Shown: positions 24,844 to 34,366, numbered from the stretch's first letter. The stretch is 38,025 bases of DNA from Glaciecola sp. UBA2563 (GCA_002340325.1 DDLV01000064.1:1-38025), one strand, 5' to 3'. A program made the numbers and translations. The notes: generated by a model from the sequence alone, not told the origin.

Positions 24844-26025
24844 ATGTCTGAAACCTCACCTTCTTCACAATTCGAAAGCCAAAAAATAGAAAACCGCAAC
24901 AAAAAAGTTGTTATTGGTATGTCTGGTGGTGTTGACTCTTCTGTTTCTGCATTACTGTTGTTACAACAGGGTTATCAGGTGGAAGGGCTTTTTATGAAAA
25001 ATTGGGAAGAAGATGATAATGATGAATATTGCGCTGCCGCTGAAGATTTGGCCGACGCGCAATCCGTCGCAGATAAATTGGGTATTACACTGCATCGTAT
25101 AAATTTTGCCGCCGAATATTGGGATAATGTATTTGAATATTTCTTGGCAGAATACAAAGCATTCAGGACACCCAATCCAGACATCATGTGTAACAAAGAA
25201 ATAAAATTCAAGGCGTTTCTTGAATATGCTGCAGAAGATTTAGGCGCAGACTATATTGCCACAGGCCACTACGTCCAAAAGCAATACCTGGGTGATAGAT
25301 GGCAATTGACAAAAGGTAAAGACGAAAACAAAGACCAAAGTTACTTCCTTTATACACTCAGTCATGAACAAGTTGGTAAAACGTTGTTTCCGATTGGGCA
25401 ACTAGAAAAGCCTGTTGTACGAGACATTGCATTAAAGCACGGCTTAGTTACGCATGATAAAAAGGACAGTACAGGTATCTGTTTTATCGGTGAGCGCAAG
25501 TTTAAAGACTTTTTATCAAAATATTTGCCTGCACAACCTGGCAACATAGAAACCATAGATGGCGAAATTATCGGCAATCACGATGGTCTTATGTTTCACA
25601 CACTTGGTCAACGCAAAGGACTTTTGGTAGGCGGTCAAAAAGATCGTGGCGGCGAGCCTTGGTATACTGTTGCAAAGGATGTAGAACGCAATGTCTTAAT
25701 TATCGCGCAAGGCGCCAATCATCCAGCTCTGTTTTCTGACGGGCTCATCGCTAACCAGTTACACTGGGTGAATAGACAGTCACTTATTGATGAGGTAGAC
25801 GTCTGTGTCAAAACACGTTATCGACAACAAGACATCGCCTGCAAAATCATTCCTCTTGATAATGAATCTGTAATGGTTAAATTTGACGAACCGCAAAAGG
25901 CCGTAACGCCAGGTCAATCTGCTGTGTTTTATAGCGGAAATATATGCCTAGGTGGAGGGATAATCGAAAAGAGCATGCCTGTAAATGAACAACCGCCATC
26001 ATTAGTAAAAAGGATGTCAGCATAG
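24844..26025 (+). CDS. mnmA: tRNA-specific 2-thiouridylase MnmA
   Basis: MnmA makes 2-thiouridine at U34 of tRNA-Lys, -Glu and -Gln, using sulfur passed by the Tus relay. The 393-aa protein has the PP-loop VIGMSGGVDSSVSALLL (23-39), MKNWEEDD, and two catalytic cysteines in NPDIMCNKEIKF (Cys116) and STGICFIGERKF. Next come DQSYFLYTLS and HTLGQRKGL, and the C-terminal beta-barrel ends in TPGQSAVFY. The N-terminus is about 14 residues longer than E. coli MnmA before the P-loop. Its stop overlaps the hflD start by one base. The order mnmA-hflD-purB matches E. coli. Confidence 0.97.
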   Translation: MSETSPSSQFESQKIENRNKKVVIGMSGGVDSSVSALLLLQQGYQVEGLFMKNWEEDDNDEYCAAAEDLADAQSVADKLGITLHRINFAAEYWDNVFEYFLAEYKAFRTPNPDIMCNKEIKFKAFLEYAAEDLGADYIATGHYVQKQYLGDRWQLTKGKDENKDQSYFLYTLSHEQVGKTLFPIGQLEKPVVRDIALKHGLVTHDKKDSTGICFIGERKFKDFLSKYLPAQPGNIETIDGEIIGNHDGLMFHTLGQRKGLLVGGQKDRGGEPWYTVAKDVERNVLIIAQGANHPALFSDGLIANQLHWVNRQSLIDEVDVCVKTRYRQQDIACKIIPLDNESVMVKFDEPQKAVTPGQSAVFYSGNICLGGGIIEKSMPVNEQPPSLVKRMSA

Positions 26026-26651
26026 TGGCAAATAATGAATTCGATATTCAATTAGCGTTAGCAGGCGTCTGTCAGTGTGCGTCATTAGTAAAATCCATAG
26101 CGAGAAGAGGCGAAGCAGACAGAGATGCGTTTGAGGCAAGCGCCTCTAGTATATTGGTGACAACACCTGATAATACACAGCAAGTGTACGGTGCATTGAA
26201 TAATCTACGCATAGGTTTCACAACACTTGTTTCGCAACTGGACAGCGGTAGCGTTCAGAAAGACGCTGAAATCACGCGCTACATCGCCTCGATGCTTGGT
26301 TTAGAAAGAAAATTAGCCAAAAAACCTGCAGCATTAAATGAGTTGTCAGACCGCGTCAGTCACGTGCAAAGACAGCTCGCCTATGTTGACTTTGAAAATC
26401 AGCAGATACTCGCGTCTCTAGCGAGTATATACAGCGATATCGTCAGTCCTCTAGCCCCCAAAATACAGGTAGCTGGAAATCCTCAATATTTAGGCATTGA
26501 AGCAAATCAAAAAAGAGTGCGCGCGCTTTTACTTGCGGGTATTCGTTCCGCTGTTTTATGGCGGCAACTTGGTGGTAAACGTCGGCAGATACTTTTCGCT
26601 CGGAAAAAGATTCTTCACCAAGCCAAAAATACACTTCGAGATATAAGTTAA
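26025..26651 (+). CDS. hflD: HflD, lysogenization-regulator family protein
   Basis: A 208-aa helical protein of the HflD (YcfC) family. In E. coli HflD is a peripheral inner-membrane protein that counteracts phage lambda CII; its role in the cell's own physiology is unclear. Family features are the N-terminal LALAGVCQCASLVKSIARRG, GLERKLAKKPAALNELSDRV, LASIYSDIVSPLAPKIQVAGNP and the C-terminal IRSAVLWRQLGGKRRQILFARKKI. It starts with GTG overlapping the mnmA TAG (TAGTG), so translation is coupled. It is followed 25 bp later by purB. Confidence 0.93.
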   Translation: MANNEFDIQLALAGVCQCASLVKSIARRGEADRDAFEASASSILVTTPDNTQQVYGALNNLRIGFTTLVSQLDSGSVQKDAEITRYIASMLGLERKLAKKPAALNELSDRVSHVQRQLAYVDFENQQILASLASIYSDIVSPLAPKIQVAGNPQYLGIEANQKRVRALLLAGIRSAVLWRQLGGKRRQILFARKKILHQAKNTLRDIS

Positions 26652-26676
26652 TAAAACGGTAATTCAGGGAACACAC

Positions 26677-28047
26677 ATGCAACTTAGTAGTTTAACTGCG
26701 CTTTCACCTATTGACGGTCGTTACGGTGACAAAACCCAAATACTTAGGCAACACTTTAGTGAATTTGGACTTATTAAAAATAGAGTCGTTGTTGAGATAC
26801 GCTGGCTACAAGCATTATCGCTAGATTCTGCTATAGAAGAAGTCCCCCCTTTTAGCGAAAAAGCCAATGCCGCTTTCGAACATCTGATTGAAAACTTTAA
26901 TGAAGAAGATGCTCAGCGAATAAAAGATATCGAAAAGACTACAAATCACGATGTAAAAGCCGTCGAGTATTATCTGAAAGAGAAAGCTGATGCAATAGAG
27001 GGATTAGCGCTTGTTTCAGAATTCATTCATTTTGCCTGTACTTCCGAGGACATTAACAACTTATCGCATGCGTTGATGTTAAAAAGTGGTATTGAAGAAA
27101 CGATTTTACCTACCGGAAAGGCCATCGTTGAAAAGCTTACTGAGATGGCTGCGTTATACCGAGATTTGCCGATGATGTCTCGTACACATGGTCAACCCGC
27201 CTCCCCTTCTACAATGGGCAAAGAGCTTGCAAACGTTGCGGTGCGATTACAGCGCCAACTTACGCAGATCAATCAAGTCGAATATTTAGGAAAAATCAAT
27301 GGTGCGGTCGGTAATTACAATGCGCATCTAAGTGCTTATCCCGACATTGATTGGCATGTGTTCTCACAATCATTTGTGGCCTCCTTAGGTGTTACGCATA
27401 ACCCTTACACCACACAAATAGAACCGCATGACTACATTGCTGAGCTTTTTGATGCGATTGCGCGATTCAACACAGTGTTGATAGATTTAGACAGAGATAT
27501 ATGGGGTTATATCGCCCTCGGTCACTTTAAACAAAAAACAATTGCGGGGGAAATCGGGTCATCAACGATGCCGCACAAGGTTAACCCAATTGATTTTGAG
27601 AATTCTGAAGGGAATTTGGGGATCGCCAATGCATTGCTAGAACATTTGAGCAGTAAACTGCCTATTAGTCGCTGGCAACGTGACCTGACTGATTCAACGG
27701 TGCTACGAAACTTAGGGGTTGGCTTGGGCTATTCGCTCGTAGCTTATCAATCAACGCTGAAAGGTATGAACAAACTCGAAGTCAATGAACAAAGTCTTCG
27801 CGACGAACTTAATAATAACTGGGCGTTATTGGCAGAGCCGATTCAAACAGTCATGCGCCGTTATGGCGTTGAGAAGCCCTACGAAAAACTAAAAGAACTC
27901 ACCCGAGGCAAGCAAGTGGATGCCACAACCATTGCAGAATTTATCGATACTTTAGATATCCCAGAAAACGCTAAGGAAAGCTTAAAAGCGATGACACCTG
28001 CTTCATACATCGGTGATGCCCAACGATTAGTGGATGACCTTATTTAA
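26677..28047 (+). CDS. purB: adenylosuccinate lyase
   Basis: PurB acts twice in purine synthesis, releasing fumarate from SAICAR and from adenylosuccinate. The 456-aa protein has the fumarase/aspartase-superfamily signature GSSTMPHKVNPIDFEN (about 294-309) with the catalytic Ser in SSTMPHK, SRTHGQPASPSTMGKE with His171, and TTNHDVKAVEYYLK. It is close in size to E. coli PurB (456). It is the last gene of mnmA-hflD-purB and converges on kdsA; the two stop codons overlap by 8 bp, so there is no room for a separate terminator. I see no clear PurR box. Confidence 0.98.
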   Translation: MQLSSLTALSPIDGRYGDKTQILRQHFSEFGLIKNRVVVEIRWLQALSLDSAIEEVPPFSEKANAAFEHLIENFNEEDAQRIKDIEKTTNHDVKAVEYYLKEKADAIEGLALVSEFIHFACTSEDINNLSHALMLKSGIEETILPTGKAIVEKLTEMAALYRDLPMMSRTHGQPASPSTMGKELANVAVRLQRQLTQINQVEYLGKINGAVGNYNAHLSAYPDIDWHVFSQSFVASLGVTHNPYTTQIEPHDYIAELFDAIARFNTVLIDLDRDIWGYIALGHFKQKTIAGEIGSSTMPHKVNPIDFENSEGNLGIANALLEHLSSKLPISRWQRDLTDSTVLRNLGVGLGYSLVAYQSTLKGMNKLEVNEQSLRDELNNNWALLAEPIQTVMRRYGVEKPYEKLKELTRGKQVDATTIAEFIDTLDIPENAKESLKAMTPASYIGDAQRLVDDLI

Positions 28048-28885
28048 TCGTTAGTGTTTCGAACGATTTGACTAAGTCATCTACAGCTTTCATCTGCGTA
28101 AGATAAGGCGCTAATTGATGCAGTGGTAATGCGCACGGCCCATCACACTTTGCTTGATCGGGTTCTGGATGTGATTCGATAAATAATCCTGCGAGCCCAA
28201 GCGCCATGCCGCTGCGCGCCAATTCAGCCGCTTGACGTCGACGGCCATCTGCAGAATCGCTGCGACCACCGGGTTTTTGCAGCGCGTGTGTTGCATCGAA
28301 TATGACAGGTGCAAACGATTTCATCTCATCCATTCCAAGCATATCAACAATTAAATTATTGTATCCATAGCAGCTTCCACGTTCGCATAACATGATGTTG
28401 TTATTCCCGGCTTCAGCAAATTTCTTGATGATGTGACGCATCTCATGCGCGGCAAGAAACTGAGGCTTTTTAATATTAATAACAGCACCCGTTTTCGCCA
28501 TTGCTACAACGAGATCTGTTTGTCTGGCAAGAAAGGCAGGTAATTGAATAACGTCAACTACTTCAGCTACTGGCTTTGCCTGATATGGCTCATGCACATC
28601 AGTTATACAGGGAATATCGAATGTGCTTTTTATTTCTTCAAAAATTCTCAAGCCCTCTTCCAAGCCAGGGCCTCGATATGAAAACATACTCGAACGATTC
28701 GCTTTATCAAAAGACGCCTTAAACACATAAGGGATATTCAGGGAATCCGTAACCTTCTTGAACGTTTCCGCAATTTTAATCGCCAAGTCTCTCGACTCTA
28801 GTACGTTCATGCCACCAAACAATACAAACGGACTATGGTTTGCTACCGCTATACCTTTAATCTGCACGTGTTCGATTTTGTTCAT
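28040..28885 (-). CDS. kdsA: 3-deoxy-8-phosphooctulonate (KDO-8P) synthase
   Basis: KdsA condenses PEP with arabinose 5-phosphate to give KDO 8-phosphate, needed for lipopolysaccharide core. The 281-aa TIM-barrel protein shows FVLFGGMNVLESRD, VFKASFDKANRSS, SYRGPGLEEGLRIF, TDVHEPYQAKPVAE, VIQLPAFLARQTDLV and NIKKPQFLA. It has Asn in FGGMN, the mark of the metal-independent class. The frame is open to a TTG at 28903, but the ATG at 28885 with GGAAG 8 nt upstream fits the family. It is the last gene of hemA-prfA-prmC-sirB2-kdsA; the sirB1 gene that lies here in E. coli is absent. Confidence 0.97.
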   Translation of the reverse strand: MNKIEHVQIKGIAVANHSPFVLFGGMNVLESRDLAIKIAETFKKVTDSLNIPYVFKASFDKANRSSMFSYRGPGLEEGLRIFEEIKSTFDIPCITDVHEPYQAKPVAEVVDVIQLPAFLARQTDLVVAMAKTGAVINIKKPQFLAAHEMRHIIKKFAEAGNNNIMLCERGSCYGYNNLIVDMLGMDEMKSFAPVIFDATHALQKPGGRSDSADGRRRQAAELARSGMALGLAGLFIESHPEPDQAKCDGPCALPLHQLAPYLTQMKAVDDLVKSFETLTIK

Positions 28886-28957
28886 GTGACTTACTTCCCC
28901 CAAGATTTATGATTGCACATCCCTATTACAAAATTATTCACTTGTAATACCAACGAG

Positions 28958-29323
28958 TTAAAACAATGCGTTTTTCGAAAACGCGATACTTGCCGTTAGT
29001 AATAACCACGCAAAGGCACTCGCTAGACCGATATAACGCATCCTGTTCGTTTTTGCCCATTTAGTTGCATAACTGATTGATAACACATAGAGGACAAATC
29101 CAAGTAGTTTTGAAGCTAGCCATTCAAAACTATATGCATTAACCGTCACCCAAATGGTAATCGCCGTAAGCAGAATAATGGTATAGACCACGTGCGGGAG
29201 AATTTTTAGGATCTTTTTCTCGGCAAGTGGCGAACGTAGAATCGATGCTGTAAAAACTATCAAAAATACAACAAACGATAGAAATACTGCGGTTAAATGG
29301 ATATGTTTCAGTGCCATGTACAT
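28958..29323 (-). CDS. sirB2: SirB2-family integral membrane protein
   Basis: A 121-aa hydrophobic protein with four predicted membrane segments: about 5-27 (KHIHLTAVFLSFVVFLIVFTASI), 43-61 (HVVYTIILLTAITIWVTVN), 70-86 (SKLLGFVLYVLSISYAT) and 95-115. The N-terminal KHIHLTAVFLS and the central K-LGFVLYV pattern are typical of SirB (PF04247, YchQ). SirB was named for an effect on Salmonella invasion-gene expression; its biochemical role is unknown. AAGGGG lies 6 nt before the ATG. The prmC-sirB2-kdsA neighbourhood supports the call. Confidence 0.88.
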   Translation of the reverse strand: MYMALKHIHLTAVFLSFVVFLIVFTASILRSPLAEKKILKILPHVVYTIILLTAITIWVTVNAYSFEWLASKLLGFVLYVLSISYATKWAKTNRMRYIGLASAFAWLLLTASIAFSKNALF

Positions 29324-29411
29324 GGAAAACCCCTTTCTTTATTCTAATTATTCTTTTAAACCAGCTGACAACCACCTAACACTATCCAGGTAGAATCAAA
29401 TATATACCGCG

Positions 29412-30266
29412 TTAGTGTGCTTTGTAACAACCGCCGCTGACTCGGTCAAGCTGATTTAAATCCTTGCGAGTGTTTATTTGAATATACTCATTTTGCTTCA
29501 ACACGGATTGAACCTTTATCGCTTGCTCATTACTGTGTTCAATGAGCAGCCAGCCATTGTGGTTTAAGTGTCTTGTTGCCGTGTTTATTATCGTAATAAT
29601 ATCTGCCATACCTTCATTCAATGACACTAACGCTGTCGAAGGTTCATAGCGAAGATCTCCGCGTTGTAAATAAGGACTATTGCTTTCAACATAGGGAGGA
29701 TTGCAGACGATAAGATCAAATTTACGTTGCGCAAGCGATGAAAACCAATCACTACAATTAAAAACGACGTCTAGCTGGTTTCTCTGGGCATTACGAGTTG
29801 CAAGTTCAACTGCTTCTTGTACTTTGTCAACGCCAACAACGGACCATTCCTTTTTTTGACTCGCCAGTGCTAGTGCTATAGCGCCGGTGCCCGTTCCCAA
29901 ATCTAACACAGAAGCATTATCAGGGACGGGTAATGATAACGCCCATTCCACTAGCGTCTCAGTATCATCTCGAGGAATTAATGTGCTGTTATCGCAATAT
30001 AGTGCCAAATTCCAAAATCCAGTTTCACCCACTATGTAAGCAATCGGCTCACCGAGTTCACGGCGTTGCACCCACTCAAAAAACTTTTCCTGATGCACGC
30101 GTTCAAGTATTTTACTGTTATGGCTAATTAAAAACGCTAAGTCTTTATCAATGCAGTGTTGCATCAATAATCTTGCCTCATATCTTGGGTTTTCAACTTT
30201 TACTTGAATGAATTTTTGAGTGGCAATGGTAATCGCCTGACCGATGCTAAAAGGAGAAAAAGTCAT
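29412..30266 (-). CDS. prmC: peptide chain release factor N5-glutamine methyltransferase
   Basis: PrmC (HemK) methylates the Gln of the GGQ motif in release factors, raising termination efficiency. The 284-aa protein has the N-terminal helical domain (1-75; ARLLMQHCIDKDLAFLISH, RRELGEPIAYIVGETGFW) and a Rossmann methyltransferase domain. The latter carries VLDLGTGTGAIALALASQ for SAM binding and the glutamine-binding NPPYVES. The stretch LIPRDDTETLVEWAL is equally diagnostic. Its substrate RF1 is encoded directly upstream (59 bp), a conserved pairing. Confidence 0.97.
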   Translation of the reverse strand: MTFSPFSIGQAITIATQKFIQVKVENPRYEARLLMQHCIDKDLAFLISHNSKILERVHQEKFFEWVQRRELGEPIAYIVGETGFWNLALYCDNSTLIPRDDTETLVEWALSLPVPDNASVLDLGTGTGAIALALASQKKEWSVVGVDKVQEAVELATRNAQRNQLDVVFNCSDWFSSLAQRKFDLIVCNPPYVESNSPYLQRGDLRYEPSTALVSLNEGMADIITIINTATRHLNHNGWLLIEHSNEQAIKVQSVLKQNEYIQINTRKDLNQLDRVSGGCYKAH

Positions 30267-30325
30267 TTTAATAACTATGTCGTAGGTATTTTCGTGCTAT
30301 ACAAACGGTAATCAAAAAGCATCAA

Positions 30326-31411
30326 TTAATCTCCCGACAATGCTGCTAGCATATCCGCTTGATGCTCTTGTCTAATGGGATCAGACAGCGACCCTAGCTC
30401 GCCTTCCATTACATCATCTAGTTTGTAGAGTGTTAAATTTATCCTATGGTCGGTCACTCTGCCCTGCGGAAAATTGTATGTTCTGATCCTTTCCGATCTG
30501 TCTCCACTTCCCACCAAACTCCTTCTGGTGCTTGCTTCTTCCTGATCACGCTTTTCCTGTTCCATTTGATTTAACCGCGCTTGCAGCACCGACATTGCCT
30601 TGGCTCTGTTCTTATGCTGACTTCTTTCATCTTGGCATTCAACGACAAGGCCTGAGGGAATATGTGTCAAGCGAATAGCCGAATCTGTTTTATTTACGTG
30701 CTGCCCACCAGCCCCCGACGCCCGAAATGTATCCACTCGCAAGTCGGCAGAATTTATTTCAATTGCCTCAGACTCTGGAATTTCTGGTAATACTGCAACT
30801 GTGCACGCTGACGTATGAATACGCCCCTGTGATTCAGTTTCCGGCACGCGTTGAACACGATGACCTCCAGACTCGAATTTGAGCACACCATATGCGCCAT
30901 CGCCAGACACATTGGCAATTATCTCCTTATATCCTCCGTGCTCACCTTCATTGCCGCTCATCACTTCTAAACGCCACCCTTTGCTCTCAGCGTATCGATG
31001 ATACATTCGGAACAGATCGCCAGCAAAAATTGCTGCTTCATCGCCCCCAGCACCTGCTCTGATTTCTAAGAAACAACTATTGTCATCATTTGGGTCTTTC
31101 GGCAATAGAAGAATTTGAAGGTCATGCTGCAGCGATTCCAAACTTGATTTGGCGATCTTAATTTCTTCCTGCGCCATCTCTTTCATATCTGCGTCATCAT
31201 CCTGCAACATCTCATTTGCCGACGCTAAGTCAGATTGTGCTTGCAAGAATGCGTTAAATTTCTCGACGACTTCTTCCAGTTGAGAGAATTCTTTAGACAA
31301 TGCTCTGAATTTTTCTTGATCTGCAATGATTTCTGGATCGCCAAGCAACGCTTGGACTTCATCGAATCGTTCAACCAATGATTCTAATTTACGCAATACA
31401 GATTCTTTCAT
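30326..31411 (-). CDS. prfA: peptide chain release factor 1
   Basis: RF1 reads UAA and UAG and triggers peptide release. The 361-aa protein has the coiled N-terminal domain (1-100), the AGAGGDEAAIFAGDLFRMY block, the codon-recognition PxT tripeptide as Pro190-Glu-Thr192 in VQRVPETESQGRIHTS, and the catalytic GGQ at 235-237 in ASGAGGQHVNKTDSA. The C-terminal GSGDRSERIRTYNFPQGRVTDHRI is intact. It lies 35 bp after hemA and before prmC, which modifies its GGQ glutamine. Confidence 0.98.
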   Translation of the reverse strand: MKESVLRKLESLVERFDEVQALLGDPEIIADQEKFRALSKEFSQLEEVVEKFNAFLQAQSDLASANEMLQDDDADMKEMAQEEIKIAKSSLESLQHDLQILLLPKDPNDDNSCFLEIRAGAGGDEAAIFAGDLFRMYHRYAESKGWRLEVMSGNEGEHGGYKEIIANVSGDGAYGVLKFESGGHRVQRVPETESQGRIHTSACTVAVLPEIPESEAIEINSADLRVDTFRASGAGGQHVNKTDSAIRLTHIPSGLVVECQDERSQHKNRAKAMSVLQARLNQMEQEKRDQEEASTRRSLVGSGDRSERIRTYNFPQGRVTDHRINLTLYKLDDVMEGELGSLSDPIRQEHQADMLAALSGD

Positions 31412-31446
31412 AGTTTTACTTGTTTGTATCCCATGTCATGGAGCCA

Positions 31447-32703
31447 CTATTTGTTCGGAATCAACGTCGACTTTAACACCGACATGATGTCTTGATCACC
31501 CCTTCTGATTGCCTCTTGAAGTGCTTTGGTAGGTCCATGCATCAATTGTTTCGTCAATTTGTTATTAAATTCATTTAGCAATTCTTCAGGATCGCCTCCT
31601 TGCTCCAGACTAATAAGCGCCTTTTTAAGCAGTTCATTAGCACTTGCTTGAGTTTCGATGCGATATGTTTTAATCAAATCAACGTGTTGCTCCTGTTCAA
31701 GCCGCTTAATAAACTCGTCAGTTCTTTCGATAATGATGTCATTAGCTTGATTTGCGGCCTGCTCTCTATTCGCAATATTTGAAGCAACAATCTCTTGTAG
31801 ATCATCTACAGTATACAAATACGCTTCATCTAGTTCAGCCACTTCGGTCTCAATGTCGCGCGGAACTGCCAAATCGATTAGCAAAATTGGCTTTTGCTTT
31901 CGGCGTTTTAGCGCGGTACTAACAGTGCCTGCGCCGATGATTGGTAATGCGCTAGCCGTCGAGCTTATCACGATATCAGATGCACTTAAATGTGAAGGGA
32001 CCTGTGTGATAGAAATCGCCTCGCCGCCATATTTTTCAGCGAGGCGTTTTGCATTTTCTAAGGTCCTATTAGCAACAGTAATCGAGGCGATATTGTTTTC
32101 TGAGAGGTGCTGGCCAACTAATTCGATAGTTTCGCCCGCACCCACCAATAAACAGCGGCTTTTTGATAACTTACCAAAGATTTTTTTACTCAGTTGTACC
32201 GCAGCAAACGCAACAGAGACCGCGCTAGCTCCAATATCTGTATCTGTTCTAACTTGCTTGGCGACAGCGAATGTTGATTGAAAAAGTTTCTCAAACCGTG
32301 GTCCAACCGTACCTGCGCGTTTTGCTTCATTAAACGCTTGTTTCACTTGCCCCAAAATTTGGGGTTCGCCTAATACAAGAGAATCCAAACCGGAAGCGAC
32401 GCGCATTAAATGCTTCACACTCGTATCATTCTTATGCTCGTACAAATAGCCGTTCAGTTCACTTGGACTGCCCAGGTCATGAAACATCGACAGCCAATCA
32501 ACGATGTTGCTGCGTTTTATCGTTTCGCTCGCAAGATAAATTTCGGTTCGATTACAAGTAGATAAAATAACAACTTCGTCATTTTTGTCAGTTTGGGCAA
32601 AATGATTCAACGCCTGCATCAGCTTATCCGGTGTAAATGCGACTTTTTCTCGCAGTGACACTGGTGCAGTGTTGTGATTAATCCCAATAGTGACGAACGG
32701 CAT
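31447..32703 (-). CDS. hemA: glutamyl-tRNA reductase
   Basis: HemA reduces Glu-tRNA(Glu) to glutamate-1-semialdehyde, the first step of tetrapyrrole synthesis by the C5 route. The 418-aa protein has GINHNTAPVSLREKVAF, the catalytic Cys50 in LSTCNRTEIY, HLMRVASGLDSLVLGEPQILGQVKQAF, and SAVSVAFAAVQLSKKIFG. The NADPH-binding segment is LLVGAGETIELVGQHL, followed by the dimerisation helix. Hydrophilic N-terminal residues resemble those involved in heme-triggered degradation in enterics, which I cannot test here. It heads the operon and is divergent from lolB. Confidence 0.97.
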   Translation of the reverse strand: MPFVTIGINHNTAPVSLREKVAFTPDKLMQALNHFAQTDKNDEVVILSTCNRTEIYLASETIKRSNIVDWLSMFHDLGSPSELNGYLYEHKNDTSVKHLMRVASGLDSLVLGEPQILGQVKQAFNEAKRAGTVGPRFEKLFQSTFAVAKQVRTDTDIGASAVSVAFAAVQLSKKIFGKLSKSRCLLVGAGETIELVGQHLSENNIASITVANRTLENAKRLAEKYGGEAISITQVPSHLSASDIVISSTASALPIIGAGTVSTALKRRKQKPILLIDLAVPRDIETEVAELDEAYLYTVDDLQEIVASNIANREQAANQANDIIIERTDEFIKRLEQEQHVDLIKTYRIETQASANELLKKALISLEQGGDPEELLNEFNNKLTKQLMHGPTKALQEAIRRGDQDIMSVLKSTLIPNK

Positions 32704-32832
32704 TGTTAATTTTATTTAAACTATCATCAAAGGCACGCATTGTAGTAAAATCAACACCATAATAAAAGGACACAACGCGCATCAATCAAATTTTGGCGTA
32801 TCTAATGCACCCCTTTAACCAAGAGCAATTCA

Positions 32833-33441
32833 ATGTTGTCCAATAACCCAATACGTTTATTGCTGCTGGCGTTCACTCTATCTGTGGGTGCATGTGCAGT
32901 AAAACCTGACCTGACGACCTCGCAGAATGTCGAGCAAAATCAGTTTATAAATCAGCAATGGAAAATTAAAGGTCGATTGGCCATTATTACGCCAGAAGAG
33001 AGAAAGAGCGCTTACTTGTCATGGCGACAGGAAAACGATGAATTCGCAATGTCATTGAATACGCTTGTCGGTATCAATATTGCCAAGCTTCAATTTGATG
33101 GCAAACAAGCAACACTTGATGTTGATGGCGACTCGTATTCAGACACTTCACCAAATGCGCTGTTAAAACGAATAACAGGGTGGCATATCCCAACGTCATC
33201 GATGCCAATGTGGATGACGGGAAAAGCAGGATCAGAGGATAAAACATCGTTTTATGATAATGGTTTACTTAGGTCCTTAACGCCAATGTGTTCATCGTGC
33301 CAAAATTGGGAAATACAGTATGAAAAATATGCATCTTTTAATGTGGATAAGCGTAATTCACTTACGCTTCCTAGCAGGCTAACGCTGCAAGGCGACAATA
33401 TAAAACTTATCATCAGAATAGATGACTGGCAGGCTTTATAA
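32833..33441 (+). CDS. lolB: outer-membrane lipoprotein localisation protein LolB
   Basis: LolB receives lipoproteins from LolA and inserts them in the outer membrane. The 202-aa precursor has a lipoprotein signal with lipobox VGAC (Cys21). The mature part starts with a LolB-like fold: WKIKGRLAIITPEERKSAYLSWRQENDEFAMSLNTLVGINIAKLQFDGKQATLDVDGD, then LLKRITGWHIPTSSMPMWMTGKAG. A pair of cysteines (MCSSCQNW) is not typical of the family. Conservation with E. coli is moderate, but the order lolB-ispE-prs divergent from hemA makes the assignment firm. ispE begins 2 bp after its stop. Confidence 0.93.
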   Translation: MLSNNPIRLLLLAFTLSVGACAVKPDLTTSQNVEQNQFINQQWKIKGRLAIITPEERKSAYLSWRQENDEFAMSLNTLVGINIAKLQFDGKQATLDVDGDSYSDTSPNALLKRITGWHIPTSSMPMWMTGKAGSEDKTSFYDNGLLRSLTPMCSSCQNWEIQYEKYASFNVDKRNSLTLPSRLTLQGDNIKLIIRIDDWQAL

Positions 33442-33443
33442 AT

Positions 33444-34295
33444 ATGGCAATTCAATGGTTTCCCAGCCCTGCTAAAATAAATTTGTTCCTGCACGTGAAT
33501 GGTCGAATGGAAAATGGTTATCACCAACTGCAGACCTATTTTCAATTGCTGGATTACGGTGATAAGTTAGGCATTGAAATTAGCGAAGGCAAACGATTAG
33601 AAATGTCTTCTTCATTGCCTGATGTCGATGACAACGACAACCTGATCATAAAAGCAGCAAAAACATTACAGAGCTATGCTCGCTCCGAAAAAAGTGCGAT
33701 TTTCAGTATCGTAAAAAAAATTCCTATGGGTGGAGGCTTAGGCGGCGGTTCTTCCAATGCTGCAACTGCGCTTGTTGCACTCAATAAACTCTGGGGTTTA
33801 GACCTATCGCTTGAGACTCTGATGAAAATTGGTGCGAATATCGGCGCAGATGTTCCTATTTTTATTAAGGGTACTAGCGGTTTTGCAAGTGGCATAGGTG
33901 ATATCATAAGACCAAGTGCCATTTCATTAAAATGGTATTTGATCGCTAAACCCGATGTACATATCAGTACTGCGGAAGTGTTTGCCGCTCCTGATTTACC
34001 TCGTAACACACCTACTATTTCGTTTGACAAATACACGTTTGAAGATACGACCAATGACTGCCAAACTTTTGTTTGTAAGCGCTACCCCGAGGTTGCAAAA
34101 TTATTACAGTGGTTGGTAAACTACGCACCGACGAGAATGACAGGAACAGGTGCTTGTGTTTTTTCAGTGTTCGATAGCCAAGATAAAGCACAACAAATAC
34201 TCAACGAATTGCCAAAAGAGTATGCCGGGTTCATCTGTCGTGGAACTCATTTTTCGACTTTGCATGAACAAATCGGATTAGTCGCTGCAACGTAA
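33444..34295 (+). CDS. ispE: 4-diphosphocytidyl-2-C-methyl-D-erythritol kinase
   Basis: IspE phosphorylates CDP-methylerythritol in the MEP isoprenoid pathway. The 283-aa GHMP kinase has the N-terminal PSPAKINLFLHVNGRMENGYHQLQT with the substrate Lys/Asp-region residues. The ATP-binding motif is PMGGGLGGGSSNAATAL (94-110), followed by GADVPIFI and the C-terminal MTGTGACVFSVF. Length is standard. The 2-bp gap to lolB and 71 bp to prs indicate an operon. Confidence 0.97.
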   Translation: MAIQWFPSPAKINLFLHVNGRMENGYHQLQTYFQLLDYGDKLGIEISEGKRLEMSSSLPDVDDNDNLIIKAAKTLQSYARSEKSAIFSIVKKIPMGGGLGGGSSNAATALVALNKLWGLDLSLETLMKIGANIGADVPIFIKGTSGFASGIGDIIRPSAISLKWYLIAKPDVHISTAEVFAAPDLPRNTPTISFDKYTFEDTTNDCQTFVCKRYPEVAKLLQWLVNYAPTRMTGTGACVFSVFDSQDKAQQILNELPKEYAGFICRGTHFSTLHEQIGLVAAT

Positions 34296-34366
34296 TGAGT
34301 GTAAAAAACCAAATTATTGCCTTATATTTGTGAGGCAATCACATCATCAGTGCTGAGGATAAACTA

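Noticed and set aside
30830..30850. RF1 codon-reading tripeptide PET instead of PAT or PVT
   Set aside because: The middle residue of the PxT motif varies naturally, and PET is common in RF1 proteins; the specificity-defining Pro and Thr are intact.
34316..34339. Small hairpin ATTGCCT/AGGCAAT between ispE and prs
   Set aside because: A seven-pair AT-rich stem with a 10-nt loop and no T-run is too weak to call a terminator.
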